Below, one piece after another: positions 1-11,000 of a DNA stretch of 64,000 nt. Positions within the stretch are counted from its first letter, which is position 1. Each line of letters opens with the position of its first letter. The notes under the pieces were generated by a model. It was not told the origin of the DNA, searched no databases, and worked only from the letters and a program-made list of their open reading frames with translations. This DNA comes from Sphingobacteriales bacterium (GTDB lineage: Bacteria; Bacteroidota; Bacteroidia; Chitinophagales; JADIYW01): assembly GCA_947460245.1 (NCBI GenBank), contig CANHGL010000009.1, positions 1 through 64,000 of the forward strand, read 5' to 3'. The position numbers and the translations under genes are program-made.

Positions 1-9
1 GGCTAATTT

Positions 10-1314
10 TTATCTCTTAGCCATACCCATTCCTTGAAATTTTTTCATCATCACCTTCATTTGGTCAAATTGCTTGATGAATTGATTAACATCTTGTATG
101 GTGCTGCCTGAGCCTTTTGCTAATCGCTCTCTTCTTTTTCCATTCAATATATCAGGATTTCTTCTTTCTTCCACTGTCATAGAGAATATGATGGCTTCGA
201 TTTTCTTAAAAGCATTATCATCTATATCGATATCCTTAACTGCTTTTCCTACTCCAGGAATCATACCCAGCAAATCCTTAATGTTTCCCATTTTTCGGAT
301 TTGATTAATTTGCTGTAAGAAGTCTTCAAAATCGAATTGGTTCTTTGCAATTCTCTTCTGAAGTTTGGCAGCTTCTTTTTCGTCAAACTGCTCCTGAGCT
401 TTCTCCACGAATGAAACGATATCACCCATTCCAAGAATACGCTGTGACATACGTTCCGGATAAAAGATATCCAGTGTATCTAATTTCTCCCCACGGGAAA
501 CAAATTTTATCGGTTTATTGACTATATATTTTATAGACAACGCGGCACCACCACGAGTATCACCATCGAGCTTAGTTAATACAACGCCATCAAAGTTAAT
601 TCTGTCGTTGAAAGTTTTAGCGGTATTAACAGCATCTTGTCCTGTCATGGAATCCACCACGAATAAGGTCTCAGAAGGCTGAACAGCTTTTTTTACATTT
701 TCAATTTCGTTCATCATCTCCTCATCCACTGCCAATCGGCCCGCTGTATCTATGATGATAATATTTTGTCCTTTTTGCTTTGCGTAGGCAATGGCATTTT
801 GAGCAATGGCAATGGGGTTCTTGTTTTCTGTTTCCGCATAAACCTCCACACCAATTTGTTCCCCTAAAACTTTTAACTGATTGATGGCCGCCGGGCGATA
901 TACATCACAGGCTACCAGTAATGGTGTCTTATTTAACTTTGTTTTTACATAGTTTGCAAGTTTTCCGGAGAAGGTAGTTTTACCGGAACCTTGAAGGCCA
1001 GCTATGAGAATAATAGCCGGAGATCCCTGAATATTAATTTCACTGGCAGTGCCGCCCATTAATTGAGTGAGTTCGTCACTTACAATTTTGGTCATCAACT
1101 GTCCGGGAGATACTGCAGTCAGAACGTTTTGTCCTAAGGCTTTATCTTTTATCGTATCCGTAAATTCTTTTGCAATCTTATAGTTTACGTCTGCGTCTAC
1201 TAATGCTCTGCGGATCTCTTTTACAGTAGATGCTATATTTAATTCGGTAAGCTTGCCCTGGCCTTTTAAGTTCTTGAACGCACCTTCCAGTTTATCCTGT
1301 AAATTTTCAAACAT
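10..1314 (-). CDS. ffh: Signal recognition particle protein Ffh (SRP54 GTPase)
   Basis: Ffh binds signal sequences of nascent membrane and exported proteins and, with the 4.5S RNA, delivers ribosomes to the receptor FtsY at the inner membrane. The 434-aa product has the usual order: an N-terminal helical domain, a GTPase domain with P-loop GLQGSGKTT (residues 106-114), DTAGRL and TKLDGDTRGGA, and a C-terminal M domain from about residue 300 that ends in a methionine-rich tail (MKVMMKKFQGMGMAKR). The length is normal for the family. It follows the GAPDH gene on the same strand after 31 nt and has no clear promoter of its own, so cotranscription is likely. Its RNA partner lies at about 56.65 kb in this window. 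Confidence 0.98.
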   Translation of the reverse strand: MFENLQDKLEGAFKNLKGQGKLTELNIASTVKEIRRALVDADVNYKIAKEFTDTIKDKALGQNVLTAVSPGQLMTKIVSDELTQLMGGTASEINIQGSPAIILIAGLQGSGKTTFSGKLANYVKTKLNKTPLLVACDVYRPAAINQLKVLGEQIGVEVYAETENKNPIAIAQNAIAYAKQKGQNIIIIDTAGRLAVDEEMMNEIENVKKAVQPSETLFVVDSMTGQDAVNTAKTFNDRINFDGVVLTKLDGDTRGGAALSIKYIVNKPIKFVSRGEKLDTLDIFYPERMSQRILGMGDIVSFVEKAQEQFDEKEAAKLQKRIAKNQFDFEDFLQQINQIRKMGNIKDLLGMIPGVGKAVKDIDIDDNAFKKIEAIIFSMTVEERRNPDILNGKRRERLAKGSGSTIQDVNQFIKQFDQMKVMMKKFQGMGMAKR

Positions 1315-1345
1315 CGCTGATATAGTTAAGTGTTGTTTTTTTTAA

Positions 1346-2773
1346 TTAGTAATACGTTAGTCGTTGTACCTTTCCAATATATTTTGCCAAACGTATTACC
1401 TGACGAGTATAGCCATATTCATTATCGTACCAAACATAGAGTACCACACTTTTTCCACTCGGAGCTAATAATGTAGCATGTGAATCTACGATAGAGGCGT
1501 GAGGATTACCTATGCAGTCTGTGGAAACTAATTCCTGAGAAGTAGAGAAGTCGATCTGCTCAACTAATGATCCAAAAGAGCCAGCTTGTTTTAAAATGGC
1601 ATTTACTTCATCAATTGAAGTTATATTTTTCGACAAGTGCAAATTTAGGATAGCTAATGAAACATTTGGCGTTGGTACACGAACAGAATTCCCGGTGAAT
1701 TTCCCTGACATTTCTGGCATTACTTTCGTAATTGCACTGGCAGCACCAGTTTCAGTAATTACCATATTCATGGGTGCAGATCTTCCGCGTCTGTATTTTT
1801 TGTGATAGTTATCTAATAAGTTTTGGTCATTGGTGTAGGAGTGAACAGTTTCTACGTGTCCTGATTCAATGCCATAAACATCACTAATTACTTTAATAAT
1901 AGGGGAGATTGCATTGGTAGTACAAGATGCTGCCGTCCAGATATTTAAATCATCAGGATAGAAGTTTAAATGGTTTACACCATAAACGATATTAGGTAAG
2001 GTGCCTTTTCCGGGAGCTGTTAATACAACCTTGGAAATTCCTTTTGATTTTAAGTGATTGGATAGCTTTTCCTCGTCTCTCCAGATTCCTGAATTATCAA
2101 TAAGAATAGCATCTTTAATGCCATATTGTGTGTAATCTATGCCGGCAGGATCATCACTGGATATCATATGGATGATATTGCCATTAGCGATTAATGTTTT
2201 GTTGACAAGGTCTTCTGTGATTACTCCACGGAATTTCCCATGAACAGAGTCTTTTCTAAGCAAACTGGATCTCTTCTTGATCTCATCATCTGAATTACCT
2301 CTGGTCACGATGGCTCTTAATCTGAGTTGTTCGCCATTGCCATGTTGTTGTATCAACTCACGTGCAGCTAATCTTCCTATTCGGCCAAATCCAAAAAGTA
2401 CTACATCTTTGGGTTCAATTACACGTTTGTCTTTTCCAATATATTCTGCCAGTTTTTGAGCAACAAATTCATCCATTGAATTGAAGTCGTCTTTTTCTGT
2501 CAGCCATTCTTTTCCAAGTGTAACTAAGTCGAGTCTTGTAGGTGCAATGTTGAGATTATCAATAGATTTGGAGATCAGCACCAAGTCATTAATATCTAAA
2601 GAAAGATCAAGATACTTTGATGCATACTCAATATTGTTCAGTACTTCTGTATATCGAGCATCTGCGATATTTCTTCGAAATATAACAAGTTCTACATTCT
2701 TATCGAGCCAGAGTGTGCCGGCAATATTGATGAGTTCTAGGGCTTTTTTTTCTTTTTCTATCCAGTTGCTCAT
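1346..2773 (-). CDS. gap: Glyceraldehyde-3-phosphate dehydrogenase, long form with N-terminal extension
   Basis: This enzyme interconverts glyceraldehyde 3-phosphate and 1,3-bisphosphoglycerate with NAD(P). The Rossmann motif VVLFGFGRIGR starts only near residue 124, and the catalytic cysteine lies in ASCTTNAISP (C284), so about 120 helical residues precede a normal GAPDH core. Such about 475-480 aa forms are known from Bacteroidota, and the role of the extension is not clear to me. The C-terminal YDNEYGYTRQV motif is intact. The gene lies between rpoD (90 nt upstream) and ffh. Whether it serves glycolysis or gluconeogenesis and which cofactor it prefers cannot be read from the sequence. Confidence 0.95.
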   Translation of the reverse strand: MSNWIEKEKKALELINIAGTLWLDKNVELVIFRRNIADARYTEVLNNIEYASKYLDLSLDINDLVLISKSIDNLNIAPTRLDLVTLGKEWLTEKDDFNSMDEFVAQKLAEYIGKDKRVIEPKDVVLFGFGRIGRLAARELIQQHGNGEQLRLRAIVTRGNSDDEIKKRSSLLRKDSVHGKFRGVITEDLVNKTLIANGNIIHMISSDDPAGIDYTQYGIKDAILIDNSGIWRDEEKLSNHLKSKGISKVVLTAPGKGTLPNIVYGVNHLNFYPDDLNIWTAASCTTNAISPIIKVISDVYGIESGHVETVHSYTNDQNLLDNYHKKYRRGRSAPMNMVITETGAASAITKVMPEMSGKFTGNSVRVPTPNVSLAILNLHLSKNITSIDEVNAILKQAGSFGSLVEQIDFSTSQELVSTDCIGNPHASIVDSHATLLAPSGKSVVLYVWYDNEYGYTRQVIRLAKYIGKVQRLTYY

Positions 2774-2863
2774 GGTATGTAGATTATAAGGTTGTGATTA
2801 GTTTTTCAGGTAACTAATTTTTTCAGATTATAATTTCGATAAAATGATTCGAATAAATAAGTA

Positions 2864-3733
2864 TTAGTTTCCTAAGTAGTTTTTCAATAGCTTACTTCTG
2901 GAAGTTGCACGTAGTTTATTAATGGCTTTGTCTTTAATCTGACGAACACGTTCACGAGTTAAGCCAAATTTCTCTCCTATATCTTCTAAAGACATAGGAT
3001 GTTCAACGCCAATACCGAAGTAGTATTTTATTACATCCTTTTGTCTGTCCGTAAGCGTTGAAAGTGATCTTTCAATTTCTTTACGCAGAGATTCCAGATA
3101 TTCCAGTTGAAGATCTGTTCTTGGTGCGCTGGTATTTTCTAATACATCGAGTAATGAATTTTCTTCTCCTTCCTGGAATGGGGCATCTACAGATACGTGA
3201 CGAGCAGCAACACCTAATGTGGTTTCTACTTCTTCTCTGGTAATCTCGAGGACTTCAGCCAATTCATCTGCAGAAGGTTCACGTTCAAACTCTTGTTCCA
3301 GATTTGAAAATGCTTTATTGATTTTATTCAATGAGCCTACCTTGTTTAAAGGAAGACGAACGATACGAGATTGTTCTGCCAAAGCCTGTAAGATAGATTG
3401 ACGAATCCACCATACGGCATAGGAGATAAATTTAAAACCACGTGTTTCATCAAATCGCTGTGCTGCTTTGATGAGACCGAGGTTTCCTTCATTGATTAAG
3501 TCACTGAGTGTTAATCCCTGATTTTGGTATTGTTTAGCCACGGAAACTACGAATCGCAAGTTGGCTTTAGTAAGACGCTCCAGAGCTATCTGGTCACCTG
3601 CCTTGATGCGTTGAGCTAAGTCTACTTCTTCTTCGGGAGTTAAAAGGTCTACTTTTCCTATTTCCTGTAAGTATTTTTCAAGTGATTGGCTCTCACGGTT
3701 GGTAATCGACTTGGTAATCTTGAGTTGACGCAT
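2864..3733 (-). CDS. rpoD: Primary sigma factor RpoD/SigA, short Bacteroidota type
   Basis: This is the housekeeping sigma factor that directs RNA polymerase to promoters. At 289 aa it lacks region 1.1 and the large non-conserved insert. Region 1.2 is followed by region 2 ([47 protein letters not shown]), region 3 and a region 4 helix-turn-helix ([23 protein letters not shown]). This compact form is typical of Bacteroidota, whose housekeeping promoters read TTG-N19-21-TAnnTTTG. Several such promoters occur in this window and are listed below. Upstream, TATATTTTG is only a near match to the -7 box. The start is the sole plausible ATG. Confidence 0.98.
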   Translation of the reverse strand: MRQLKITKSITNRESQSLEKYLQEIGKVDLLTPEEEVDLAQRIKAGDQIALERLTKANLRFVVSVAKQYQNQGLTLSDLINEGNLGLIKAAQRFDETRGFKFISYAVWWIRQSILQALAEQSRIVRLPLNKVGSLNKINKAFSNLEQEFEREPSADELAEVLEITREEVETTLGVAARHVSVDAPFQEGEENSLLDVLENTSAPRTDLQLEYLESLRKEIERSLSTLTDRQKDVIKYYFGIGVEHPMSLEDIGEKFGLTRERVRQIKDKAINKLRATSRSKLLKNYLGN

Positions 3734-3866
3734 AATGTATAGTGTTCTGAGGAATTTTAAAGGTTGCGAAAATACGCAAAATATATTTAGAAATCAACTG
3801 TTTAACTGTTGTTTATAGAGTTTCTTTGGCTTAAAATAGTTATTTTAGCCAAGGTAATTTCCAGTC

Positions 3867-5330
3867 ATGTTAAAAAGAGTTGATAAAGTGGTTTTAGGCA
3901 GTTTTATTGTGCCTCTATTAATCACCTTTGGACTTACTTCTTTTATCTTTATGATGCAATTTCTTTGGAAATACATCGATGATATAGTTGGTAAAGGTTT
4001 GGAAATGAGTTTATTGTTAAAGCTTATTGCACTCTTTACTTTAACTATTGTTCCCATGGCTCTTCCTTTAGCCATTTTGTTAGCCTCAACCATGGTGATT
4101 GGCACATTGGGAGAAAATAATGAACTCACAGCTTATAAGACAGGTGGCTTATCCTTATTGCGGATTATGCGCAGTCTCATAATTTTTACCATTTTTCTGG
4201 CTTTTGGAGCTTTTTATTTTTCCAATACTATTTTGCCGAATGTTCACCTCAAATTCTATTCGCTATTATTTGACATACGGAAGCAAAAACCAGCTCTAGA
4301 CATCAAGGAGGGTGTATTCTATAGAGGTATATCAGGGTTTGCCCTAAAAATTCAGCATAAGGATGATGATAATAAAACGTTATATGGTATCATGGTTTAT
4401 GATCATTCTCAAGGCAAGGGAAATGATAACGTAGTTTTGGCAGATAAAGGGGATGTAGCCTTGAGCAATACCGGTGACCATCTTATTCTCACCCTATATA
4501 ATGGTAAGCAGTATCAGGATGTGCAGCCCCGGGCATTTAGGTCTGATGGTGACAAAATGGAGCAGACGATTATGGAGTTTAAGCAATGGAGAAAGATATT
4601 CGACCTAAGAGAATTTAAACTCACCCGTTCCGACCAGTCATTGTTCAAGAGTAATTTTATCATGATGAATACCAGTCAGTTGATGTATGAGGCGGATTCA
4701 ACCCGGAAAGATATGGAGAAGAGGATATATGAGATACGACTAAATAATGCCACTTATTTTTCCGTATTGAAACCAACAGAGGATTCGGCTTCAAAGCAGT
4801 TTTTAGCTAGTACATCGTTTAATAATTTAAATATCAATGACGTTTTTAACAGGAATATCTCTCAGAGTTGTTTAGCGCTAAGTCGGTCTAATGTTCAGGG
4901 CTTGTTGAATTATGCCATTTCTACTCAAGGAGATTTGGAATTTCGCCAAAGCAATTATATAAATCTCTACTGTGAGTGGTATCGTAAGTTTAGTCTGTCT
5001 TTTGCATGTATTGTATTGCTATTTGTGGGTTGCGCTATGGGAGCTATTGTTCGAAAAGGAGGTTTTGGCATACCTATATTAATAGCGGTATTGTACTTTG
5101 TATTGTTTCATGTATTAAATGTTATAGGAGAAAAACTAGCGAAAGAAGCTGTAATTCCTGCCAGCATTGGAATGTGGTTGGCTTCTGCAGTATTGTTGCC
5201 ATTAGCATTATTTTTAACCTATAAGGCTAATAATGATTCTGTCCTGTTTAGGGGCGAATGGTATATCAACCTGTCGAATAGAGCACAATTATGGCTAAAA
5301 AATAAGATGGCTAAAAAATCATTCTCTTGA
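3867..5330 (+). CDS. lptF: LptF/LptG-family permease (YjgP/YjgQ), LPS export
   Basis: This is an inner-membrane component of the LptBFG transporter, which extracts lipopolysaccharide and passes it to the periplasmic bridge. Three hydrophobic segments lie in residues 1-115, followed by a long periplasmic region (about 130-375) rich in beta strands, and three more membrane segments near residues 385-460. The N-terminal VDKVVLGSFIVPLLITFGLTSFIFMMQFLWKYIDD pattern and the ELTAYKTGG motif are typical. At 487 aa it is longer than proteobacterial LptF because of the enlarged periplasmic part. The stop overlaps the TTG start of the next gene, so the two are probably translationally coupled. LptF versus LptG is not certain. 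Confidence 0.9.
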   Translation: MLKRVDKVVLGSFIVPLLITFGLTSFIFMMQFLWKYIDDIVGKGLEMSLLLKLIALFTLTIVPMALPLAILLASTMVIGTLGENNELTAYKTGGLSLLRIMRSLIIFTIFLAFGAFYFSNTILPNVHLKFYSLLFDIRKQKPALDIKEGVFYRGISGFALKIQHKDDDNKTLYGIMVYDHSQGKGNDNVVLADKGDVALSNTGDHLILTLYNGKQYQDVQPRAFRSDGDKMEQTIMEFKQWRKIFDLREFKLTRSDQSLFKSNFIMMNTSQLMYEADSTRKDMEKRIYEIRLNNATYFSVLKPTEDSASKQFLASTSFNNLNINDVFNRNISQSCLALSRSNVQGLLNYAISTQGDLEFRQSNYINLYCEWYRKFSLSFACIVLLFVGCAMGAIVRKGGFGIPILIAVLYFVLFHVLNVIGEKLAKEAVIPASIGMWLASAVLLPLALFLTYKANNDSVLFRGEWYINLSNRAQLWLKNKMAKKSFS

Positions 5331-6454
5331 TTGTAATTTTCTTCATATTACTTTTTCTTCTGGTATACACATTTTTGTTGTATCCTTTTTTGCTTCGTAA
5401 CTGGGCCCAGCACAACAAAATAATGTTTTCGTCTTATTCGGAAGACGATGATTTGCCTGAAGTTATAATTCTTATTCCTTTACAGAATGAAGAAAAAGTT
5501 ATTGAAGAAAAACTTAACAGTATTCTAAGCAGTAATTATCCCAGAGAAAAAATAAAAATCTATGTTGGTCTTGATGCTTGTACTGATAATACTCAATCCA
5601 TTATTGAATCAAAATTTAGTTCAGCAGACATCAGAATAATAGAGTTCTTAAATCGTTCCGGTAAACCAGAGGTATTAAATTCAATTTTACACAATAATAT
5701 TCCATCTGGAGATTCTATTCTAATCCTTACTGATGCCAATATCATCTTTTCAAAGGATACCATTTTTGAATTGGTGAAATATTTCAAAGATTCAAAAATT
5801 GGATTAGTCGATGCAAATATCCATTCTTTAAGAACATTAAATCATCAGGAAAGAGATTACTGGGACTATGAGTCGCATATAAAATATCATGAAAGCATAG
5901 TTTATGGTATTATCCCAGGTCCATCCGGTGGTTGTTATGCAATACGCAGAAACTTATTTACTGAGATCCCCAAAAACTTTCTGGTAGATGATTTTTTTAT
6001 TGGATTTTCAATTCTAACGCAATCCTATAAAGCTATTTTTAATAAAGATGCTATTTGTTATGAAGACGTGGTTACCTCGTGGAGAGAGGAGTTTAAGAGG
6101 AAGACGCGCATTGCAACGGGTAATTTTCAAAATCTATGGCATTTTAAGAAATATGTCTTTCGCTTCAATGCGTTGAGTTTTGTATTTATTTCTCATAAGG
6201 TACTCCGTTGGAAGACACCATTTATACTACTGATACTGTATTATATTCTATTGCTAAAGTATACATTGTTTATTCTAAGCGTAACCTTATTTTTACCGAT
6301 ATTTGACTTGTTTTTATATACTTTTGGTATTGAATTCAGAACATTCAGGCGGTTCAATTATTTTATAGTAATGAATATTGCTGTATTTCTGGGATTTATA
6401 AAATTTTTAAAAGGAGTAAAAAATAATGTCTGGCAACCCACATCAAGAAAATAA
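5327..6454 (+). CDS. Family 2 glycosyltransferase, membrane-anchored
   Basis: This is a processive-type GT2 enzyme that transfers sugar from a nucleotide-sugar donor, with an unknown acceptor. One N-terminal membrane helix (residues 1-22) is followed by the GT-A catalytic domain with [16 protein letters not shown] (the DxD equivalent), VDDFFIGF and the acceptor-side motif [15 protein letters not shown]. Two or three C-terminal membrane helices follow (about 290-365). Translation must begin at TTG, because the only upstream sequence is the end of lptF, which it overlaps by 4 nt (TTGA). The reading frame then overlaps ribBA by 29 nt. Its position between lptF and ribBA hints at an envelope polysaccharide role, but this is inference. 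Confidence 0.9.
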   Translation: MIVIFFILLFLLVYTFLLYPFLLRNWAQHNKIMFSSYSEDDDLPEVIILIPLQNEEKVIEEKLNSILSSNYPREKIKIYVGLDACTDNTQSIIESKFSSADIRIIEFLNRSGKPEVLNSILHNNIPSGDSILILTDANIIFSKDTIFELVKYFKDSKIGLVDANIHSLRTLNHQERDYWDYESHIKYHESIVYGIIPGPSGGCYAIRRNLFTEIPKNFLVDDFFIGFSILTQSYKAIFNKDAICYEDVVTSWREEFKRKTRIATGNFQNLWHFKKYVFRFNALSFVFISHKVLRWKTPFILLILYYILLLKYTLFILSVTLFLPIFDLFLYTFGIEFRTFRRFNYFIVMNIAVFLGFIKFLKGVKNNVWQPTSRK

Positions 6455-7670
6455 CCCACTGGATACTATTGAATCTGCTATAGAAGCCATCAAACAGGGT
6501 AAGTTAATTATTGTAGTCGATGATGAAGACCGTGAGAATGAGGGCGACTTTATTACAGCGGCTAGTAATGTTACTCCTGAAATAATCAACTTCATGGCTA
6601 CTCATGGAAGAGGTTTAATCTGTGCACCACTGATAGAAGATCGTTGCGAGGAATTGCAACTGGAGATGATGGTGAATGCCAATTCCTCTCATTTTGATAC
6701 ACCGTTCACTGTTTCCATAGATTTAATCGGTCATGGCTGTTCTACAGGTATTTCTGTTTCTGACAGAGCCAAGACTATAAAAGCGCTAATTGATCCCAAT
6801 ATTCAACCAAAAGAATTTGGTAAGCCAGGTCATATTTTCCCTCTTAAAGCAAAGAGGGAAGGTGTTTTACGCAGAACCGGTCATACGGAAGCTGCAATTG
6901 ATTTTGCTCGTTTAGCCGGATTTCCAGCTGCTGGAGTATTGGTTGAAATAATGAATGAAGATGGTACTATGGCACGAATGCCAGATTTGTTACTAATCGC
7001 CAAGAAGCATAATATGCCTATTGTATCTATTAAAGATTTAGTAGAATACAGGTTAAAACATGATCGATTGGTAGAGCGCGTTGTGGAGGTGAATATGCCT
7101 ACTAAATATGGCGATTTTAAATTAATAGCTTTTAAACAACTATTAACAGATGAAGAGCATTTTGCATTAGTTAAAGGAAGTTGGGAAAAGGATGAACCAG
7201 TCTTAGTTCGGGTACATTCTTCTTGTGTAACGGGAGATATCTTAGGGTCTTTGCGTTGTGATTGTGGAGATCAGCTACATAACGCTATGAAAATGGTAGA
7301 AAAGGAAGGTAAAGGAGTGATTCTATATATGATGCAAGAGGGAAGAGGAATAGGGTTTATGAATAAGCTAAAAGCCTATAAACTTCAGGAAGAGGGATTA
7401 GATACTGTAGATGCCAATCTTGCTTTGGGCTTCAAACCCGATCAACGCGATTTTGGTATTGGTGCCCAAATTTTAAGAGATTTAGAGGTCACTCAAATGA
7501 AACTAATTACTAATAATCCAAAGAAAAGAGCCGGTCTTAAAGGATATGGTTTAGAGATTGTTGAGAATATCCCTATTAACATTACTCCCAATGCATACAA
7601 TAAAGATTATTTGGAAACGAAACGTGAAAGAATGGGGCACGATCTGCTAAGTGGTAAGAGTAACGAGTAG
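6426..7670 (+). CDS. ribBA: Bifunctional 3,4-dihydroxy-2-butanone-4-phosphate synthase / GTP cyclohydrolase II
   Basis: Both committing steps of riboflavin synthesis are in one 414-aa chain. Residues about 10-210 form RibB ([37 protein letters not shown]), which makes the four-carbon unit from ribulose 5-phosphate. Residues about 215-405 form RibA with the zinc cysteines of [20 protein letters not shown] and EGRGIGF, which opens GTP. All catalytic motifs are intact. The gene starts inside the end of the glycosyltransferase gene. An AAGGAG lies 9 nt before the ATG, an unusually good Shine-Dalgarno-like site for this phylum, which may allow independent initiation. No terminator is visible before the convergent regulator. 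Confidence 0.98.
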   Translation: MSGNPHQENNPLDTIESAIEAIKQGKLIIVVDDEDRENEGDFITAASNVTPEIINFMATHGRGLICAPLIEDRCEELQLEMMVNANSSHFDTPFTVSIDLIGHGCSTGISVSDRAKTIKALIDPNIQPKEFGKPGHIFPLKAKREGVLRRTGHTEAAIDFARLAGFPAAGVLVEIMNEDGTMARMPDLLLIAKKHNMPIVSIKDLVEYRLKHDRLVERVVEVNMPTKYGDFKLIAFKQLLTDEEHFALVKGSWEKDEPVLVRVHSSCVTGDILGSLRCDCGDQLHNAMKMVEKEGKGVILYMMQEGRGIGFMNKLKAYKLQEEGLDTVDANLALGFKPDQRDFGIGAQILRDLEVTQMKLITNNPKKRAGLKGYGLEIVENIPINITPNAYNKDYLETKRERMGHDLLSGKSNE

Positions 7671-7699
7671 TATCTATCTTATTCTTTTTTGCTTATGCT

Positions 7700-7936
7700 T
7701 TAATCCAAATCACTGAAAAATTCATTTAAGGTGATTTTGTGAATATCAAGTATTTTTAATAATGATAATAGGGTAATATTGCTTCCTTTTTCTATTCTCC
7801 AATACTGAACTCTGTTTATATCGTTATCCCAGGCAAATTGCTCATGACTGCTAAAACCTTTTTCTAGTCTAAGCTTCTTTATTTTTTCCGCAATTTTTGT
7901 GATTCTAGGGTCTATTAGCACTTCGTTATTCAGCAT
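7700..7936 (-). CDS. Small Xre-family helix-turn-helix regulator
   Basis: A 78-aa protein consisting of little more than one Cro/C1-type HTH (KIAEKIKKLRLEKGFSSHEQFAWDNDINRVQYWRIEKGSNITLLSLLKILDI). The recognition-helix residues NRVQYWRIEKG fit the family, although VQY replaces the more usual polar positions. It is a DNA-binding protein without a sensor domain. The upstream region contains a perfect 12-bp palindrome (AGCATATATGCT) and a nearby half repeat, which makes autoregulation plausible. It stands alone between ribBA (convergent, 29 nt) and the tamB-like gene. The target genes are unknown. Confidence 0.88.
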   Translation of the reverse strand: MLNNEVLIDPRITKIAEKIKKLRLEKGFSSHEQFAWDNDINRVQYWRIEKGSNITLLSLLKILDIHKITLNEFFSDLD

Positions 7937-7987
7937 GTATGTAAAATCTTAAATATACTGCTAAATATTTACCGCAAAGGTGTATAC

Positions 7988-7999
7988 AGCATATATGCT
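7988..7999. promoter_or_regulatory. Palindrome upstream of Xre regulator, possible operator
   Basis: AGCATATATGCT is a perfect 12-bp palindrome about 51 bp upstream of the regulator start, followed by a further ATGCT in TATTATGCTATA. On the minus strand it sits just upstream of CACCTTTG, a one-mismatch -7 box. Binding by the regulator's own product is inference. Confidence 0.4.
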
Positions 8000-8064
8000 T
8001 ATTATGCTATATTTAATTATTCAAATAATTTTTTGTTTTAGATAAAATCTGAACTAAACATGCG

Positions 8065-8097
8065 AATCACCTTTTAATCTTTAAAAGGTGATTTTTT
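8065..8097 (+). terminator. Intrinsic terminator-like hairpin
   Basis: AATCACCTTTTAA and its exact reverse complement are separated by TCT (13-bp stem) and followed on the plus strand by six T. The T tract is at the 3' side only for plus-strand transcription, although the nearest complete plus-strand gene is ribBA, beyond the regulator gene. On the minus strand it lies just after the tamB-like stop and could act there without a U tract. The structure is certain, but the direction of action is not. Confidence 0.6.
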
Positions 8098-11000
8098 ATT
8101 TCTTTTTCTTGGGCTTAAAAAGATCTTTCAGGCTATCAAACTCCTTTTGGAAGGAGATAGATCCACCGGTTCTGATTTTATCCTGGTTGATAATATCATA
8201 GTTAGCTGTTCGGGCATAGGTTTTAAGTCGTATTCTTCCATCCTGTGTTACCAGATACTCCAGTTGAAAGTCACCTGCAATAGCGGAGTTATTGGCAGGC
8301 TGTCCGGTTGTAGACACAATACTTGTGCTGGTATTGGTATTTCCGAAATTTACATTCCCACCAATAGTTAAAATAAGTCTATTACTAAATAATTCTTGTT
8401 TATAGCTAAATCCGAAGTTTCTGGATTCTTTAGATTCCAGGTCAGAGATCAATAAGTCTAATGATGCACCTGGGATAAGTTTACTTAAGCCCTTAGAAAA
8501 TAAACTCGACAACTGTGTGGATACTAATTGAGTAACGGTATTGGATGCTCCGGTAAAGCGCTGATTGCCAGAGCTGCTCGTGGTGCTTGTTGGGAAGAAG
8601 CTATTGAAAAGCAGTAGAGCTACGGCTTGATTATTGAGTTCATTTTCATTCTGGGAAATCTCATCTAGTTTTCTGTTAAGTTCATCAGATTGAGTAGATA
8701 TAGTTCCTAAAGTGGGCGAAATCTTGAAACCAATTTTTGGATTTTCTAGTGTACCGGTAATCAATAGATTAAGATCTATAGGGAAGGTTCTATTTTTTAT
8801 TGCAGATGTACTATCAACAATATTTCGTACAGATGCTGAGGGTACATTGTATAAGCCGGTAATATTCATTTCAGCTTTCAGAGGACTTCCATTGAAATTT
8901 ATGGAACTGCCAGGGCGGATATTAAAGGTTTTGTTTACAACGCCCTGAAAATTGAAATCATATTTACCATTTATCAGATTGTAATTGCCGTTTAGAGATA
9001 TTGTACCTGCTTTATTAAGTGTCAGATTGAGGTTGCCTTCTCCACGAGCAACAATTTTATCATTGGTATTCGGGTCTAATATAATATTGATTAGTCCGTC
9101 TTGTGTTGCGGTAATATTCATATTTAGATTGATACCGCTAACTCTAGATTTATATTCAATCACCTTTGTAGTATCTTTTGGATCTATAAACTTAATAAAC
9201 GAGTATCCTTTGTTGGATACCTGAGAGGTAACAGGTAAATTAAATTCAGAGTTTTTTAAGGTTTCTAATTGGTTAATATTGATATTGATGTTGTCAAAGT
9301 ATCCATCAATATCTACATCCCCCTTAGCAAATATTTTTCCATAGAAATCCTGATTTTCGGCATAAGTAGTATTCATGAAATTGTATCCAAGCGGTGCAGA
9401 TACATTTACTTTATCTGCTTTAAAATTCTTGAATCCATCGTGCTGTAATTTTCCGGATAGTTGTGCTGTATTACCATAATTGTCATATAAGGTTACCTCG
9501 CCAAAATCAAATCCTTTTGGAGTGAGTTTGATCACTTCATTAGCTAATTTAAAAGTAGTACCAAGGAATCGCATTTTTAATTCTGCGGTATCAATAACTT
9601 GTGCTTCTCCTGTTAGAACAGGTTTTTTTAGATCTCCGGATATCTTAACTTGTCCTTTAACAAAGGCATGTGGCACCAGAAGTTCTTTTTTTAGAATAGC
9701 TTCGAGGAAATTGAGATTAAGGCGTTCAATATCTGCCTCGGCTTCTAATTTTTCCTTTCCTTTGATTTGCATATCATAAATGCCATCAAATGAAAGTTGA
9801 TAATTTGGATCCTCAATGGTTCCACCTGCTTCCAATATATCTTTTCCAGCTCGTCCATATACAGCATCCAAACCTATATACTTTGCCTTGTAATCTAAAA
9901 TCTGAAGGTTGTTAATAGTGATATCAATATTTGCCTGAGGCTTCTTTAGGATATTCTTAAGATTTATTGATCCGTTTAATTTTCCATCTTTTACTATATG
10001 GGCAGAATCTATAAGTTGACCAATGTCCACCAGGTTAATATTTTCTATATTGATACGAGCATCTGAGAATGTATTTCGTCCGTTTTGCAGACTTATTTTC
10101 TGTTCTCCTTCCATCAGATAGAAGTTTTTAGCAATGAATATGCTGTCAATGATAGTCAATTCATTGCCTGTTTTCATCTGCCAAGTTTTATTATTAATTT
10201 TTAGTTTGGATTCTAAAATTTCGGTAATAATACTATCGCCATTAAAGTCAATAGAAGTTTGCAGTCGAACGGAATTGTCAGATGAGTCACTTGCAATATT
10301 TAAATTAGAAAGTAGTTTATCCAGTGAGCTATTTATAATAAGCTTCACGTCAGGTATGTTTGTTTTTTTATAGAGTATATTTTCTATTTGTGTATTTACT
10401 AATAAATTATCACCTTCTGTATTTCCATTGAGTTGAATATTGTTAATGCCAATATTATCATAATTGGTAGAGTCTATAGACGCATGTATACTCAGTATGT
10501 TATTTTTTGTATCTAGTTTTCCATTTAGTTGTAGCTCGCTGATATACCTAAGTTTAGGTGCAAATATTCTGAATAGGCCAATATCTGATTTTACTTTTAT
10601 ATCAGCTTCCAGTTGCTGTGGCCTTTCTAATTTGAAGTCATTCTTATCGGGTTTGATGAGTTTTGAATATTTACTTAGAAAAACTTTAACAGAAGGTACT
10701 ATAGAAAGTACGCTAAAGTTACCAGTAACTTTAGCATTGAATTGATCAGAGGCAACGTTGTAGTTTTTAATTTCGCCATCATTTTTAAGATCAATATCTA
10801 CATCCGATAGCGTGAGTATGTCTTTCTCATTTTGAATAAGAATCTGACTGAATTTTCCATTGCCAGTAATACTATCTATTTTGTTTCCCTGGAAATGCAA
10901 TTCACCATCTAATGATACGCTTAAAGTGTCTTTTACTAAATTGAGTTTATATAGATCTGCATTTTTGATACTCGTTTTGAAATCAAATTTTGGAATACGT

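Noticed and set aside
1-22. GGCTAA...TTAGCC at the left edge
   Set aside because: One arm is inside the ffh coding end and the context is cut by the window edge, so it cannot be judged.
3845-4129. 94-aa ORF on the minus strand inside lptF
   Set aside because: It lies fully under the first membrane segments of lptF, has no homology I recognise and no start signals; a shadow frame.
6411-6416. AAGGAG before ribBA as evidence of Shine-Dalgarno use in this genome
   Set aside because: I see no comparable site before the other starts I inspected. A single case inside coding sequence could be chance, so it is only noted in the ribBA entry.
7988-8097. Toxin-antitoxin locus around the small Xre regulator
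   Set aside because: No partner toxin ORF lies on either side; ribBA and the tamB-like gene flank it directly.
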